A program made the translations under genes and the position numbers. The notes under the pieces were generated by a model. It did no database searches and had not been told where the DNA came from. It saw only the letters and a list, made by a program, of their open reading frames with translations. From Treponema sp. (GTDB lineage: Bacteria; Spirochaetota; Spirochaetia; Treponematales; Treponemataceae), in the NCBI GenBank assembly GCA_016281495.1, contig JAEEIU010000002.1, positions 1 to 64,000 of the forward strand: 64,000 nt of DNA, written 5' to 3'. This document shows, piece by piece, positions 26,370 through 34,711 of the stretch (its first letter is position 1; every line of letters begins with the position of its first letter).

Positions 26370-26419
26370 GGCCCTTTAATCAACGATTGTTTCAATCATA
26401 CGGTTAGAGGGTCTTTTTT
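26370..26419 (+). terminator. Rho-independent terminator of rnf operon
   Basis: GGCCCTTT (26370-26377) pairs with AGAGGGTC (26406-26413), allowing two G-U pairs; GATTG/CAATC inside the loop can extend the hairpin. Six T residues follow at 26414-26419. Confidence 0.65.
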
Positions 26420-26499
26420 CGTTATAATTCTTTCCTAATAGAAAAACAGGTGTTTTTTTTTCTAAACTTATGATATAATATGCAATGAAGGAGGATTTT

Positions 26500-26706
26500 A
26501 TGGCAGAAGCATTGATTAAAATGTTTGACACAATGACTGCAATAGAACAGAAAGAATTATATGATTTTGCATTGTTCATTATCTCTCAACGAAAAGAGAA
26601 GAAGAATCCTCTTGAGGATTTTTGTGGTGTTATAAGCAACGAGGATGCCCAAATTATGATGGATGCAGTTGAAGAATGCAGGAGAATAGAACCTGATGAA
26701 TGGTAA
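26500..26706 (+). CDS. VapB-like antitoxin
   Basis: The start at 26500 has AAGGAGG at 26488-26494; the in-frame ATG at 26485 lies before it. The 68-residue acidic protein (MAEALIKMFDTMTAIEQKELYDFA...) has the short helical layout of DUF2281/VapB-type antitoxins that neutralise a PIN-domain toxin. Its stop overlaps the toxin start by 11 nt (26696-26706), the classic toxin-antitoxin arrangement. A DNA-binding domain is not obvious, so autoregulation is inferred from family behaviour only. Confidence 0.7.
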   Translation: MAEALIKMFDTMTAIEQKELYDFALFIISQRKEKKNPLEDFCGVISNEDAQIMMDAVEECRRIEPDEW

Positions 26707-27082
26707 TCTTCTTGACACAAATGTTGTTGTTAGAATTCTTAATGGTGACAAACCCCTGATCAAAACTCTTTCAGAAATGCAGGGTTTTTGTACATGTACT
26801 ATTGTCCTTGGAGAGCTTTTATTTGGAGCGGCAAAATCAATTCACAAAGAAGAGAATAAAAGAAAAGCTAGAGATTTCTGCTCTCATTACCCATTTATTC
26901 ATCTAACAGAATCTGTATCTTATGCATATGGAGACTTAAAGAAAGATTTGCAGTCACATGGACTTACCCTACCCGAAAACGACATGTGGATAGCTGCTAC
27001 AGCGCTGGCAAATAACTTGACAGTCATTACTCAGGATAAACATTTCGATTCAATTCCAAATTTGACGGTTATAAAGCTATGA
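26696..27082 (+). CDS. vapC: PIN-domain toxin, VapC family
   Basis: The 128-residue PIN-domain ribonuclease has the four acidic metal ligands D7 (LLDTNV), E40 (GELLFG), D96 (ENDMWIAA) and D114 (TQDKHFD). Family members cut tRNA or mRNA when not held by their antitoxin. The ATG overlaps the antitoxin gene, so translation is coupled. Specificity cannot be read from sequence. Confidence 0.88.
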   Translation: MNGNLLDTNVVVRILNGDKPLIKTLSEMQGFCTCTIVLGELLFGAAKSIHKEENKRKARDFCSHYPFIHLTESVSYAYGDLKKDLQSHGLTLPENDMWIAATALANNLTVITQDKHFDSIPNLTVIKL

Positions 27083-27121
27083 TACCCCCCATCGTTTTCT
27101 TTTTGACTTTCAACACACAAG

Positions 27122-27979
27122 CTATAAATCCTTTGCGTCGGGGTCTGTGTTATTGTCTACGCCGGAATGGTCGCGGTTATATTTAAAAAGTCCGATGCCG
27201 GCCGCATTCAGTTTTTTAAGCCTTGCAATGTAGTTGCTTCCAGGACAGATTGCCTCCGCCATTTTCATGTAGCCTGAGCATTCTTCTTTTTTTCCGCTTT
27301 CAAAGAGGAATTGGGCGTAGTAGGAATAGGTGTAGAATTTTTCATAATCGGTTTGTGATGCCTTAATTGCGTCAAGAAAATATTTCTCCGCCTTTTTAAC
27401 TCCACCGCCAAATATTCCAGGGGCATAGTACATCCACTGTGCAAGACCAAGATTTGCGGCCCACATGTTTGTACCCTCTTCCACCGCGGTTTGGTACAGC
27501 TTCTTTACACGCATTCCATGGAACATAGATGAGGCTACGGAAAAACTCATGTAGCATGATGTCGTATCTGCCGTAATCATGTAGAACAGAGGTGCAACCC
27601 CATCCTTTTTCTTGTGCGCGCTTATGTATTTTTCGTTGCGGTTCATCTGGTCTTTCATCAAAAGACGTTCCTGCTTTATGTCGGAGCTTACGTTAAATAC
27701 ATATTCAAACTTTGCAAGGTGAACACAGCTTTCCCAAAAAAGCTTTTCCTGTTCAAGGTCAATTGCACGTGACGGAAGCTGAGCCTGTACTTCTTCCTCA
27801 AAGTCACTGTATTTCTTTAATATCGCCTTGTAGTCACTCGATTTTGAGGCCTGAACCCTGCATTCCGTAAAGTCCTGGTATTTCTGCATTGTATACGATG
27901 ACATGGATTTTGCGGCGAATGTGGAGACTTGACATGCAAATGCAAAAACAATCAAAAAACAGTTTTTCAGCCTTTTCAT
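27122..27979 (-). CDS. Secreted TPR-like protein
   Basis: The 285-residue product has a signal peptide (MKRLKNCFLIVFAFACQVSTFA). The C-terminal half has helical pairs resembling TPRs (NMWAANLGLAQWMYYAPG...GVKKAEKYFLDAI, YSYYAQFLFESGKKEECSGYMKMAEAICPG). This recalls spirochaete periplasmic TPR proteins such as TatT, but the match is not strong enough to name it. GAGGTTG lies upstream of the start on the minus strand. It is transcribed divergently from the repeat lipoprotein at 28261. Confidence 0.7.
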   Translation of the reverse strand: MKRLKNCFLIVFAFACQVSTFAAKSMSSYTMQKYQDFTECRVQASKSSDYKAILKKYSDFEEEVQAQLPSRAIDLEQEKLFWESCVHLAKFEYVFNVSSDIKQERLLMKDQMNRNEKYISAHKKKDGVAPLFYMITADTTSCYMSFSVASSMFHGMRVKKLYQTAVEEGTNMWAANLGLAQWMYYAPGIFGGGVKKAEKYFLDAIKASQTDYEKFYTYSYYAQFLFESGKKEECSGYMKMAEAICPGSNYIARLKKLNAAGIGLFKYNRDHSGVDNNTDPDAKDL

Positions 27980-28260
27980 TTTTCAACCTCTAGAAATTCT
28001 TTTCCCTTTTATATCACTATAACAAATTCAATGAAAAAAAGTAACTATTCCGGTCATTTAAAAGGAAAAAGTCGGTCTTCAATCCATAGTAATTATGCTG
28101 AAAGTGTGTTAAAATAATATTTAAGTTTAGTCCCTGCTTTATATTCTTTTGTGCTAAAACATTATACCAAGGATCTTAACTTGAAAAAAACATGCTTGCT
28201 AAATTGGACAGAATTGGTCAAGCATGAATAAGATGTAATAAATGCATCAAAGGAGACTGT

Positions 28261-29310
28261 ATGAATAATGTAAAAAAGGTTGGGCACAGATACTTCGTTG
28301 TACATGCCCCATTGGTTTTTCTGCTAGTTATTGTTTCTCTTGTTTCTATGACCTTGATGTCGTGTAATAAATCGACTTTGATAAAAAAAGATTTCGATGA
28401 AAGTTTTTATGCACAGATAAAGGAACGCCTTGATGTCAAAGTCGGCAACAGAGTATTCAAAGAAATATCATTAAACGACGAGAAAACCTCAAAATGGATG
28501 ACTGTAGAATCTATTAATCTATACGACAGCAATGGAAATACTATTTATATTCAAGGCGGCACGTTGGTTGATGAAATGTGGACTGAATACGATGACAAGG
28601 GAAATATGATTCATCGTAAATGTTTAGTTGATTCTTCCTATGGTCCTGAATTTTGGTATGGATATGATGACAAAGGTAATATGGTTTATTACGAAGACAG
28701 TTATGATATTAGAGAATGGCATAAGTACGACAGCAAAGGAAATGAGATATATTTTAAGAATAACCTTGGTGATAGAGAATGGAATGAATATGACAGCGAT
28801 GGGAAGATAATTTATAGCAAAAACAACAGATATGGTCATGAAAAGTGGTATGAAGAATGGCATGAATACGACATCAATGGAAATCTAGTTCATTCCAAGG
28901 CCAATAATGGCGATGAGTGGTGGATTGAGTATGATGACAAAGGAAATCGGATTCATTATAAGGATACTTTGGGTTTTGAAATATGGTATGAATATGAAAG
29001 CAATGGAAATAAAATGAGTCATACAAAAAATTACAAGCAGGGAGATGAATGGTGGGAAGAATATGACAGCAGAGGAAATTTGATTTATGAGAAAGACAAA
29101 TATGGCCGGAAAAGATTTGGAAAATACGATGGTAACGGAAATATGATTTATGAGCAAAGAAAAGATGGCGTGGAGTGTTGGTATCAATTTGAAGGAGATA
29201 ATCTGATTTATAAATCAAGCAGCGATGGAGATGTTTATTGGTATGATTATGCTTTCTGGGATAACGGAAATATAAAAAGCTGTGTTTGCTATAAGGTAGA
29301 GGAAAAGTGA
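28261..29310 (+). CDS. Lipoprotein of tandem YD/MORN-like repeats
   Basis: The 349-residue product has a hydrophobic N-terminus ending at a lipobox-like SMTLMSC, then about ten imperfect repeats of roughly 20-26 residues. Each has a W-x-E-Y-D-x-x-G-N-x-I/M core (for example WTEYDDKGNMIHRK, WNEYDSDGKIIYSK, WWEEYDSRGNLIYEK). Such strand-turn repeats are seen in YwqK/MORN-type and Rhs-like surface proteins and probably form an elongated beta solenoid. AAAGGAG precedes the ATG. The upstream 280 nt contain no gene. Confidence 0.75.
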   Translation: MNNVKKVGHRYFVVHAPLVFLLVIVSLVSMTLMSCNKSTLIKKDFDESFYAQIKERLDVKVGNRVFKEISLNDEKTSKWMTVESINLYDSNGNTIYIQGGTLVDEMWTEYDDKGNMIHRKCLVDSSYGPEFWYGYDDKGNMVYYEDSYDIREWHKYDSKGNEIYFKNNLGDREWNEYDSDGKIIYSKNNRYGHEKWYEEWHEYDINGNLVHSKANNGDEWWIEYDDKGNRIHYKDTLGFEIWYEYESNGNKMSHTKNYKQGDEWWEEYDSRGNLIYEKDKYGRKRFGKYDGNGNMIYEQRKDGVECWYQFEGDNLIYKSSSDGDVYWYDYAFWDNGNIKSCVCYKVEEK

Positions 29311-29399
29311 TAGATTGCCGGATCAAGTCCGGCAATGACGGTTTTTATTCCACTCGGGCAATGACGGTTATCATTCCATTTGGGTAGTGACGGTTTATT
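29311..29399. repeat. Dispersed palindromic repeat, copy 3, with decayed partial copies
   Basis: ATTGCCGGA (29314-29322) and TCCGGCAAT (29328-29336) flank TCAAG. Compared with copies 1 and 2 the stem has an extra matched G/C pair on both sides, a compensated change. Two shortened copies ending in GCAATGACGGTT- or GTAGTGACGGTTT-like sequence follow at about 29350 and 29375. Confidence 0.75.
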
Positions 29400-30960
29400 T
29401 TTCCTCATCCGTAAGGACATTGCGTACCTGAACCGTTACCTTGCGGTCATAGCACTGGAACATTTCGTCAACCTTTGAAGGTCTTGTCTTTTGGGTCAAG
29501 ATGCTTACAAGCGGAACAATCACTATTGAGGCAAGCATTGTGAAAACTCCTGAATAGAGAGAATTCTTGAAGACCAGTGAAAGGAATGCACCTGACACCT
29601 TAAAGAGTCCGAGTGAAATGCAGAGCTGAACAATCATCATGCCCACACCGAAGATAAAGCTTACGACGACAGAGGCCTTTGTGGTTTTCTTCCAGTAGAG
29701 GCCATAAAGGAATGGAGCAAGGAATGCACCGGAAAGGGCACCCCAAGAGATTCCCATGAGCTGTGCGATGAACGTAACCTTTGATTTTGCCTGAACGATT
29801 GCAATCACAGCAGAAATGACGATGAATACGGCTACGAAAATGCGGAGGACAAACATGTTGCCCTTTTCGCTCATCTTCTTTTTCTTGTAGCCACCGATGA
29901 AGTCAAGTGTAAGGGTTGAGCTTGACGTAAGCACCAGTGAAGAAAGCGTTGACATAGACGCGGACAAAACCAGAATCAAAACGATTGCAATAAGGAAATC
30001 TCCCAAACCGGAAAGCATTGTCGGAACCACGGAGTCAAATCCCTGAGCGCTTACGACATCCTGAGTCGTAAAGAGGCGGCCGAATCCACCAAGGAAGTAA
30101 CATCCGCCTGCAACAACGATTGCAAAGAATGTTGAAATGACGGTACCGATTTTGATTGACTCTTCATTTTTGATGGCATAAAATTTTCCAACCATCTGAG
30201 GAAGTCCCCATGTACCAAGAGATGTAAGGAGGACGACTATCAAAAGGTAGAATGGCTGTGGTCCCAGGAATGAAACGAAGCCACCCTGAAGTCCGTTTCC
30301 TGCATCAACCTTTGACATTTCGATGATGGAGCCCATAAGTCCACCGTGTTTTGAAAGAACGGCAAGGATTACGGCGACAATGCCAATCAGCATGATGATG
30401 CCCTGGATAAAGTCGTTGATTGCCGTTGCCATGTATCCACCCACGATGACGTAGATTGCGGTAAGGACAGCCATGACGATTACACAGACGGAATAGTCCA
30501 CGTTGAATGCCATGCGGAAAAGACGTGAAAGACCGTTGAAAAGGGATGCAGTATATGGAATCAAAAACAGGAATGTAATTGCAGATGCGGCTATCTTGAG
30601 TGACTTTGACTCATAGCGGTTTCCGAAATATTCAGGCATGGTTTTTGAACCCAGGTGCTGGGTCATGATGCGGGTGCGGCGGCCAAGGATGACCCATGGT
30701 AAAAGGGAGCCGATGAATGCGTTGCCAAGACCAATCCAAGTGGAGGCCATACCAAAGCTCCAGCCGAACTGTCCTGCGTAACCGACAAAAATGACGGCGG
30801 AAAAATAAGACGTTCCGTATGCGAAAGCCGTTAACCAGGGACCTACAGTGCGTCCCCCCAAAACGAATCCGTTGACATCCTTGCTCTGTCTGCGGCAGAT
30901 GATTCCTACTGCGATGAACACAGCAAAGAAAATAACCAGCAATGAAATCTTGATTGCCAT
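29395..30960 (-). CDS. Sodium:solute symporter family permease
   Basis: The 521-residue protein has about 13 hydrophobic segments and the SSS/PutP-PanF family layout: GGRTVGPWLTAFAYGTSYFSAV near the N-terminus (substrate/Na-binding helix region) and SASMSTLSSLVLTSSSTLT in TM8. It likely imports a solute such as proline, pantothenate or a carboxylate with Na. AGAAGGA lies upstream. Substrate is not deducible. The gene is divergent from neither neighbour and its 3' end abuts the palindromic repeat. Confidence 0.88.
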   Translation of the reverse strand: MAIKISLLVIFFAVFIAVGIICRRQSKDVNGFVLGGRTVGPWLTAFAYGTSYFSAVIFVGYAGQFGWSFGMASTWIGLGNAFIGSLLPWVILGRRTRIMTQHLGSKTMPEYFGNRYESKSLKIAASAITFLFLIPYTASLFNGLSRLFRMAFNVDYSVCVIVMAVLTAIYVIVGGYMATAINDFIQGIIMLIGIVAVILAVLSKHGGLMGSIIEMSKVDAGNGLQGGFVSFLGPQPFYLLIVVLLTSLGTWGLPQMVGKFYAIKNEESIKIGTVISTFFAIVVAGGCYFLGGFGRLFTTQDVVSAQGFDSVVPTMLSGLGDFLIAIVLILVLSASMSTLSSLVLTSSSTLTLDFIGGYKKKKMSEKGNMFVLRIFVAVFIVISAVIAIVQAKSKVTFIAQLMGISWGALSGAFLAPFLYGLYWKKTTKASVVVSFIFGVGMMIVQLCISLGLFKVSGAFLSLVFKNSLYSGVFTMLASIVIVPLVSILTQKTRPSKVDEMFQCYDRKVTVQVRNVLTDEEK

Positions 30961-31078
30961 AATTAAATCCTTCTGCTACGTTGATAAAGTTTGTGAAAGA
31001 AGTTTCTTTCAATAGTAGCGTCAGTCATTATGCCACGTCTGGGAAAATATGTCAACTTGAAAGGCGGAGGCGTTCAGG

Positions 31079-32002
31079 CTACTTTAAGAGCTTATCCAGA
31101 ACCTTGTCCTTTTGCCGCCAGTTTTTGTCCACCTTTACCCTAAGGTCTATGTCCACACGGTAGGGGAAAATCTTCCGGCATTCCTTTATGCTTTCAACAC
31201 GGATTTCCTTTATCATCGAGGCCTTTTTGCCTATGACGATTCCCTTCTGGCTTTCACGTTCCACACAGAGGTAAGCGCAGACTGCCATGTGGTTGGGGCC
31301 TGTCATCCTTATGTCCTCTATGCTTACGTAGAGGGCGTGGGGTATTTCCTGCTTGAGCCTGTTGATTGCCTGACCGCGGATTATCTCTGCAATGCGGAAT
31401 TCGACTTCCTGGTCCGTGTAAAACTCCTCGGGATAGAGGTGGGGGCCTTCTTCCGCAAGATCATAGAGGGCCTTGAGCACCTGGTTTATGTTCCTGTCTT
31501 CAAGAGCACTGATTTCTATTATGCGTTCTTCCGGGAAATCCGGAAACAGTTTTTTTATGAATGAACGTGCCGCATCGACTTTTGCACCGGGAGCCTCGGT
31601 CTTGTTTATTGCGATTACGGTCTTGTCCGCATGTGGGAGAGCCAGATTTGCAATGAGTTCCTCTTCCTCGCCATGGTCGCGGGTTGAATCAATCATATAT
31701 AGGATTGCGTCACTGTCGGCTATCTGGTCGGAGGCAATTTTTGTAAGCCTAAGGTTCATCTTTTTGTCGCTAAGGTGAAGTCCGGGCGTGTCCACGAAAA
31801 CGAGCTGTCCCAGGGAAGTGTTCACTATGCCGCGAATTGTATTCCTTGTGGTCTGTGGAATTGAAGAAACTATGCTGATTTTTTCTCCGCTTGCCGTATT
31901 CAGAAAAGTTGATTTTCCCGCAGAAGGACGCCCAATAATTGAAACAAGGGCAGTCTTTGGTCCGACGGGTGGAATTTCATCCTGTACATTTTCTTCACTC
32001 AT
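31079..32002 (-). CDS. era: GTPase Era
   Basis: The start at 32002 (MSEENVQDE...) is chosen over ATGs at 32026-32029 because GGAG lies 6 nt before it on the coding strand. In the 307-residue product G1 is GRPSAGKST (24-32), the switch region is TTRN, G3 is DTPGLH, G4 is NKTE and G5 is ISALE, followed by a C-terminal KH domain (GIVIGKKASMIKEI). Era binds 16S rRNA and acts in 30S subunit assembly. It is divergent from gatC with a 120-bp intergenic region. Confidence 0.93.
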   Translation of the reverse strand: MSEENVQDEIPPVGPKTALVSIIGRPSAGKSTFLNTASGEKISIVSSIPQTTRNTIRGIVNTSLGQLVFVDTPGLHLSDKKMNLRLTKIASDQIADSDAILYMIDSTRDHGEEEELIANLALPHADKTVIAINKTEAPGAKVDAARSFIKKLFPDFPEERIIEISALEDRNINQVLKALYDLAEEGPHLYPEEFYTDQEVEFRIAEIIRGQAINRLKQEIPHALYVSIEDIRMTGPNHMAVCAYLCVERESQKGIVIGKKASMIKEIRVESIKECRKIFPYRVDIDLRVKVDKNWRQKDKVLDKLLK

Positions 32003-32086
32003 ATTTGCTCCATCTTGAATATTCATCATATAAAAGTATCATAAATTCAAAAGCTTTTCCAGTTGAACGCTTCAAAATCCCCCTAC

Positions 32087-32115
32087 TTCACTAAATGCGA
32101 TTTTTTCTATATAAT
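32087..32115 (+). promoter_or_regulatory. gatCA promoter, TTCACT-N17-TATAAT
   Basis: TTCACT at 32087-32092 and perfect TATAAT at 32110-32115 with 17-nt spacing. The -10 ends 7 nt before the gatC ATG, predicting a leaderless mRNA. Confidence 0.65.
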
Positions 32116-32122
32116 AGCCGGC

Positions 32123-32440
32123 ATGAGTGACTCTAAAAAAACTGAAGTAAACGAAGATACTCTTGAAAAACTCCTGTATCTTTCAAGGCTTTCCCCTGAA
32201 AGCACTGACATGGCAACCCTGAAAAAGCAGGTTGATGACATTGTAGGCTATTTCGACATCCTTTCAAAATACGATGACAGCGAAAATCCTTATGACGCCT
32301 ACCCCACCACAAAGGCAGACGCACTTCGCGAGGACGAGGTTGTTCCAGGCCTTGAAATGCACGACGTAAAGAAAATAAATGAGGGACACTTCCTTGACGG
32401 ATATTTCCAGGTTCCCAAAGTACTTGGGGAGGGTGCGTGA
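32123..32440 (+). CDS. gatC: Asp/Glu-tRNA amidotransferase subunit GatC
   Basis: The 105-residue protein links GatA and GatB in the GatCAB complex that converts Glu-tRNA(Gln) and Asp-tRNA(Asn) to the amide forms. Family signatures are LEKLLYLSRLS near the N-terminus, VDDIVGYFDILSKYD in the middle and LREDEV toward the end. No ribosome site precedes the ATG, which follows the -10 box by 7 nt. The stop overlaps the gatA start (TGATG). Confidence 0.92.
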   Translation: MSDSKKTEVNEDTLEKLLYLSRLSPESTDMATLKKQVDDIVGYFDILSKYDDSENPYDAYPTTKADALREDEVVPGLEMHDVKKINEGHFLDGYFQVPKVLGEGA

Positions 32441-34014
32441 TGCAGACCATAAAAGAAGCTGTTGCAGCCTTAAAGGCAGGTACTGTTACGAGCGAAAAGC
32501 TTGTTCAGGATTCAATCAATACATTTGAATCAGATAAAAAATCATCACTTCCACTCAACGCATTCATAGAAATGTATGACGACGCGCTGGAACTTGCAAA
32601 GGCCGCCGACAAGGAAATTCAGGAAGCAAGAAACGCAGGAAAACTCGACGAACTTTTTGCAGAAAAACCACTGCTTGGACTTCCTTTTGCAAACAAGGAC
32701 AATATTTCAGTACGCGGAAAAAGGCTTACATGCTCTTCCAAGATACTTGCAGGATATGTGGCCCCGTACAACGCAACTGTAATCAACAGGCTCATGAATG
32801 CTGGTGCAATTCCACTCGGACGCTGCAACCAGGATGAATTTGCAATGGGCTCTTCAACTGAATATTCAAGCTACGGACCTACAAGAAACCCGATCAACCG
32901 TGTATACGTTTCAGGAGGTTCTTCCGGTGGTTCTACGGCTGCGGTTGCGGCAAACCAGGCACTCTTTGGCCTTGGAACAGAAACAGGTGGTTCTGTAAGG
33001 CTTCCGGCATCCTACTGCGGCATCTACGGACTTAAACCGACATACGGTGTATTGAGCCGCTGGGGAGTTGTAGCCTACGGTTCATCCCTGGATCAGGTTG
33101 GCATTTTGGGCCACACTCCAGAGGATATCGCACTTCCGCTTTCCCTGATGAGCGGTGTGGACATGTACGACGACACTTCGGCAGACCTTCCTGAATCACA
33201 GAAACTAAAGAAACTTGAGGCCATGAGTGACTCTGATTTTGCAAAACTCAAGGTCGCAATTCCAAAGCAGTTCCTTGAAAGCAAGGGTCTTGATCCTGAC
33301 GTGGGAAAGGTATTTGCCGATACACGAGCATGGTTTGAAGCCAAGGGAGCAAAAATTGACGTGGTGGACTTACCGGTTCTTGAGGCATCCATCGCATCAT
33401 ATTATGTAATCGCCCTTTCCGAGGCCGCATCCAACCTGAGCCGTTTTGACGGAATTCGCTACGGCCAGAGGATTGACAACGGAGAAGGATACGACCAGCT
33501 TTATGTGGACACACGTTCAGCGGGATTTGGTCCTGAGGTAAAGCGAAGAATCATCATCGGAAACTATGTCTTAAGCGAGCAGTTCTCCGGCGACACATAC
33601 AAAAAGGGAATGTCAGTACGCGCAAGAATCCAGAGGGACGTTGCAAAGCTCTTTGAAAGCTACGACCTGATACTCTGCCCCACATGCCCCACCCCATCGT
33701 TCAAGCTGGGAGAAAAGGTGGACGATCCTCTTGAAATGTACCTGAGCGACCTCTTTACCGTATTCGTGAACCTGGCACGTATTCCTTCAATTTCAGTTCC
33801 ATGCGGACACACTGCGGGAAAAGGCGTTGAGGCAGGCATTACCAAGGGATTTGACGGAGAATTTGCGGCTGCGGCGGCACGTGGAGACAGCGACAGCATG
33901 CCTGTTGGCGTTCAGTTTGCCGGTCCAATGTTCAGCGAGGCAAAAATCCTTTCCATAGCACAGGCCTGGGAAAATGACCACCCTGGTTGCGGCAGTCCAG
34001 TAGCGGAAAAATAG
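32440..34014 (+). CDS. gatA: Asp/Glu-tRNA amidotransferase subunit GatA
   Basis: The 524-residue amidase releases ammonia from glutamine for the transamidation. The Ser-cisSer-Lys triad is K86 (FANKDN), S161 (VSGGSSGGS) and S185 (TETGGSVR), with the same spacing (75 and 24) as characterised GatA. The protein is about 35 residues longer than most GatA, partly through an insertion near residues 460-490 (GVEAGITKGFDGEFAAAAARG). GGGGAGG lies ahead of the ATG, which overlaps gatC. Confidence 0.94.
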   Translation: MQTIKEAVAALKAGTVTSEKLVQDSINTFESDKKSSLPLNAFIEMYDDALELAKAADKEIQEARNAGKLDELFAEKPLLGLPFANKDNISVRGKRLTCSSKILAGYVAPYNATVINRLMNAGAIPLGRCNQDEFAMGSSTEYSSYGPTRNPINRVYVSGGSSGGSTAAVAANQALFGLGTETGGSVRLPASYCGIYGLKPTYGVLSRWGVVAYGSSLDQVGILGHTPEDIALPLSLMSGVDMYDDTSADLPESQKLKKLEAMSDSDFAKLKVAIPKQFLESKGLDPDVGKVFADTRAWFEAKGAKIDVVDLPVLEASIASYYVIALSEAASNLSRFDGIRYGQRIDNGEGYDQLYVDTRSAGFGPEVKRRIIIGNYVLSEQFSGDTYKKGMSVRARIQRDVAKLFESYDLILCPTCPTPSFKLGEKVDDPLEMYLSDLFTVFVNLARIPSISVPCGHTAGKGVEAGITKGFDGEFAAAAARGDSDSMPVGVQFAGPMFSEAKILSIAQAWENDHPGCGSPVAEK

Positions 34015-34074
34015 GACAAAAGAATGGGCATCTCCAAAAAATTAAAGGTTTTGGAGTTTTTTTGAATATTTTCT

Positions 34075-34103
34075 TTGATTTCTCTCCAAAACTGTCGTAT
34101 ACT
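34075..34103 (+). promoter_or_regulatory. cheX promoter, TTGATT-N17-TATACT
   Basis: TTGATT at 34075-34080 and TATACT at 34098-34103 are 17 nt apart; the -10 ends 6 nt before the ATG at 34110 with no ribosome site, again suggesting a leaderless transcript. Confidence 0.6.
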
Positions 34104-34109
34104 GTAATT

Positions 34110-34574
34110 ATGGAAGCTTCGTTTCTCAATCCCTTCCTTTCTTCATGTCAGGAAGCCTTTGTAACTATGTTTAACCTGGAGTCTCAGCACAAGCAGCCCT
34201 ACCTGCTAAATCCCATAGGAAACAATTCATGGGAGATTTCGGGATTGGTGGCTGTAAACGGAGAGGAAACGGGCATAGTGGCTTTCCGACTGCACAAGAT
34301 TCTTGCCAACAAGATGCTGGAGCTTTCAGGAATAACGCTGGAATCCCCAAGTGAACAGGAAGCGATGATGAAGGATCTTGTTACCGAGTTTACCAACATC
34401 ATCACAGGAAATGCGGTTTCCTCAATCAAAAAGAACATATTCGTTTCTTCCCCAGACATCCGCTATGGAGAAGACCACGAAATACCATGGCCCCGCTCAA
34501 CAAAGATAATAGCCGTCCCCTTCTACACAAAATTCGGCTCATTTGAAGTTGACCTATGTTTCAAGGGAATGTAA
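34110..34574 (+). CDS. cheX: CheX-type chemotaxis phosphatase
   Basis: The 154-residue CheX/CheC-family protein has the phosphatase motif ExxN as E93 and N96 in LVTEFTNIITGNA. In spirochaetes CheX dephosphorylates CheY-P and so resets flagellar motor signalling. The ATG is placed by the typical family N-terminus (NPFLSSCQEAF) and the -10 position; longer upstream in-frame starts would run into the gatA end region. It stands between gatA and gatB, away from other chemotaxis genes. Confidence 0.85.
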   Translation: MEASFLNPFLSSCQEAFVTMFNLESQHKQPYLLNPIGNNSWEISGLVAVNGEETGIVAFRLHKILANKMLELSGITLESPSEQEAMMKDLVTEFTNIITGNAVSSIKKNIFVSSPDIRYGEDHEIPWPRSTKIIAVPFYTKFGSFEVDLCFKGM

Positions 34575-34580
34575 TTTTTT

Positions 34581-34622
34581 AATTCATAATTCATAATTCA
34601 TAATTCATAATTCTTAATTCTT
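34581..34622 (+). repeat. 7-bp tandem repeat (AATTCAT)x4 (AATTCTT)x2
   Basis: Six consecutive 7-bp units, the first four AATTCAT and the last two AATTCTT, lie between cheX and the gatB promoter. Copy number of such units can vary by slippage. Confidence 0.85.
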
Positions 34623-34638
34623 AATTGTCTTTGACCAA

Positions 34639-34667
34639 TTGTAAAATGTTTGGATTTTTGCTATAAT
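34639..34667 (+). promoter_or_regulatory. gatB promoter, TTGTAA-N17-TATAAT
   Basis: TTGTAA at 34639-34644 and TATAAT at 34662-34667 are 17 nt apart. The leader to the gatB ATG is about 38 nt and carries a normal GGAGG, so this transcript is not leaderless. Confidence 0.6.
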
Positions 34668-34711
34668 CTTCCATTATTGTTTACAAATGGACTCCATGGA
34701 GGTCTCCTTAA

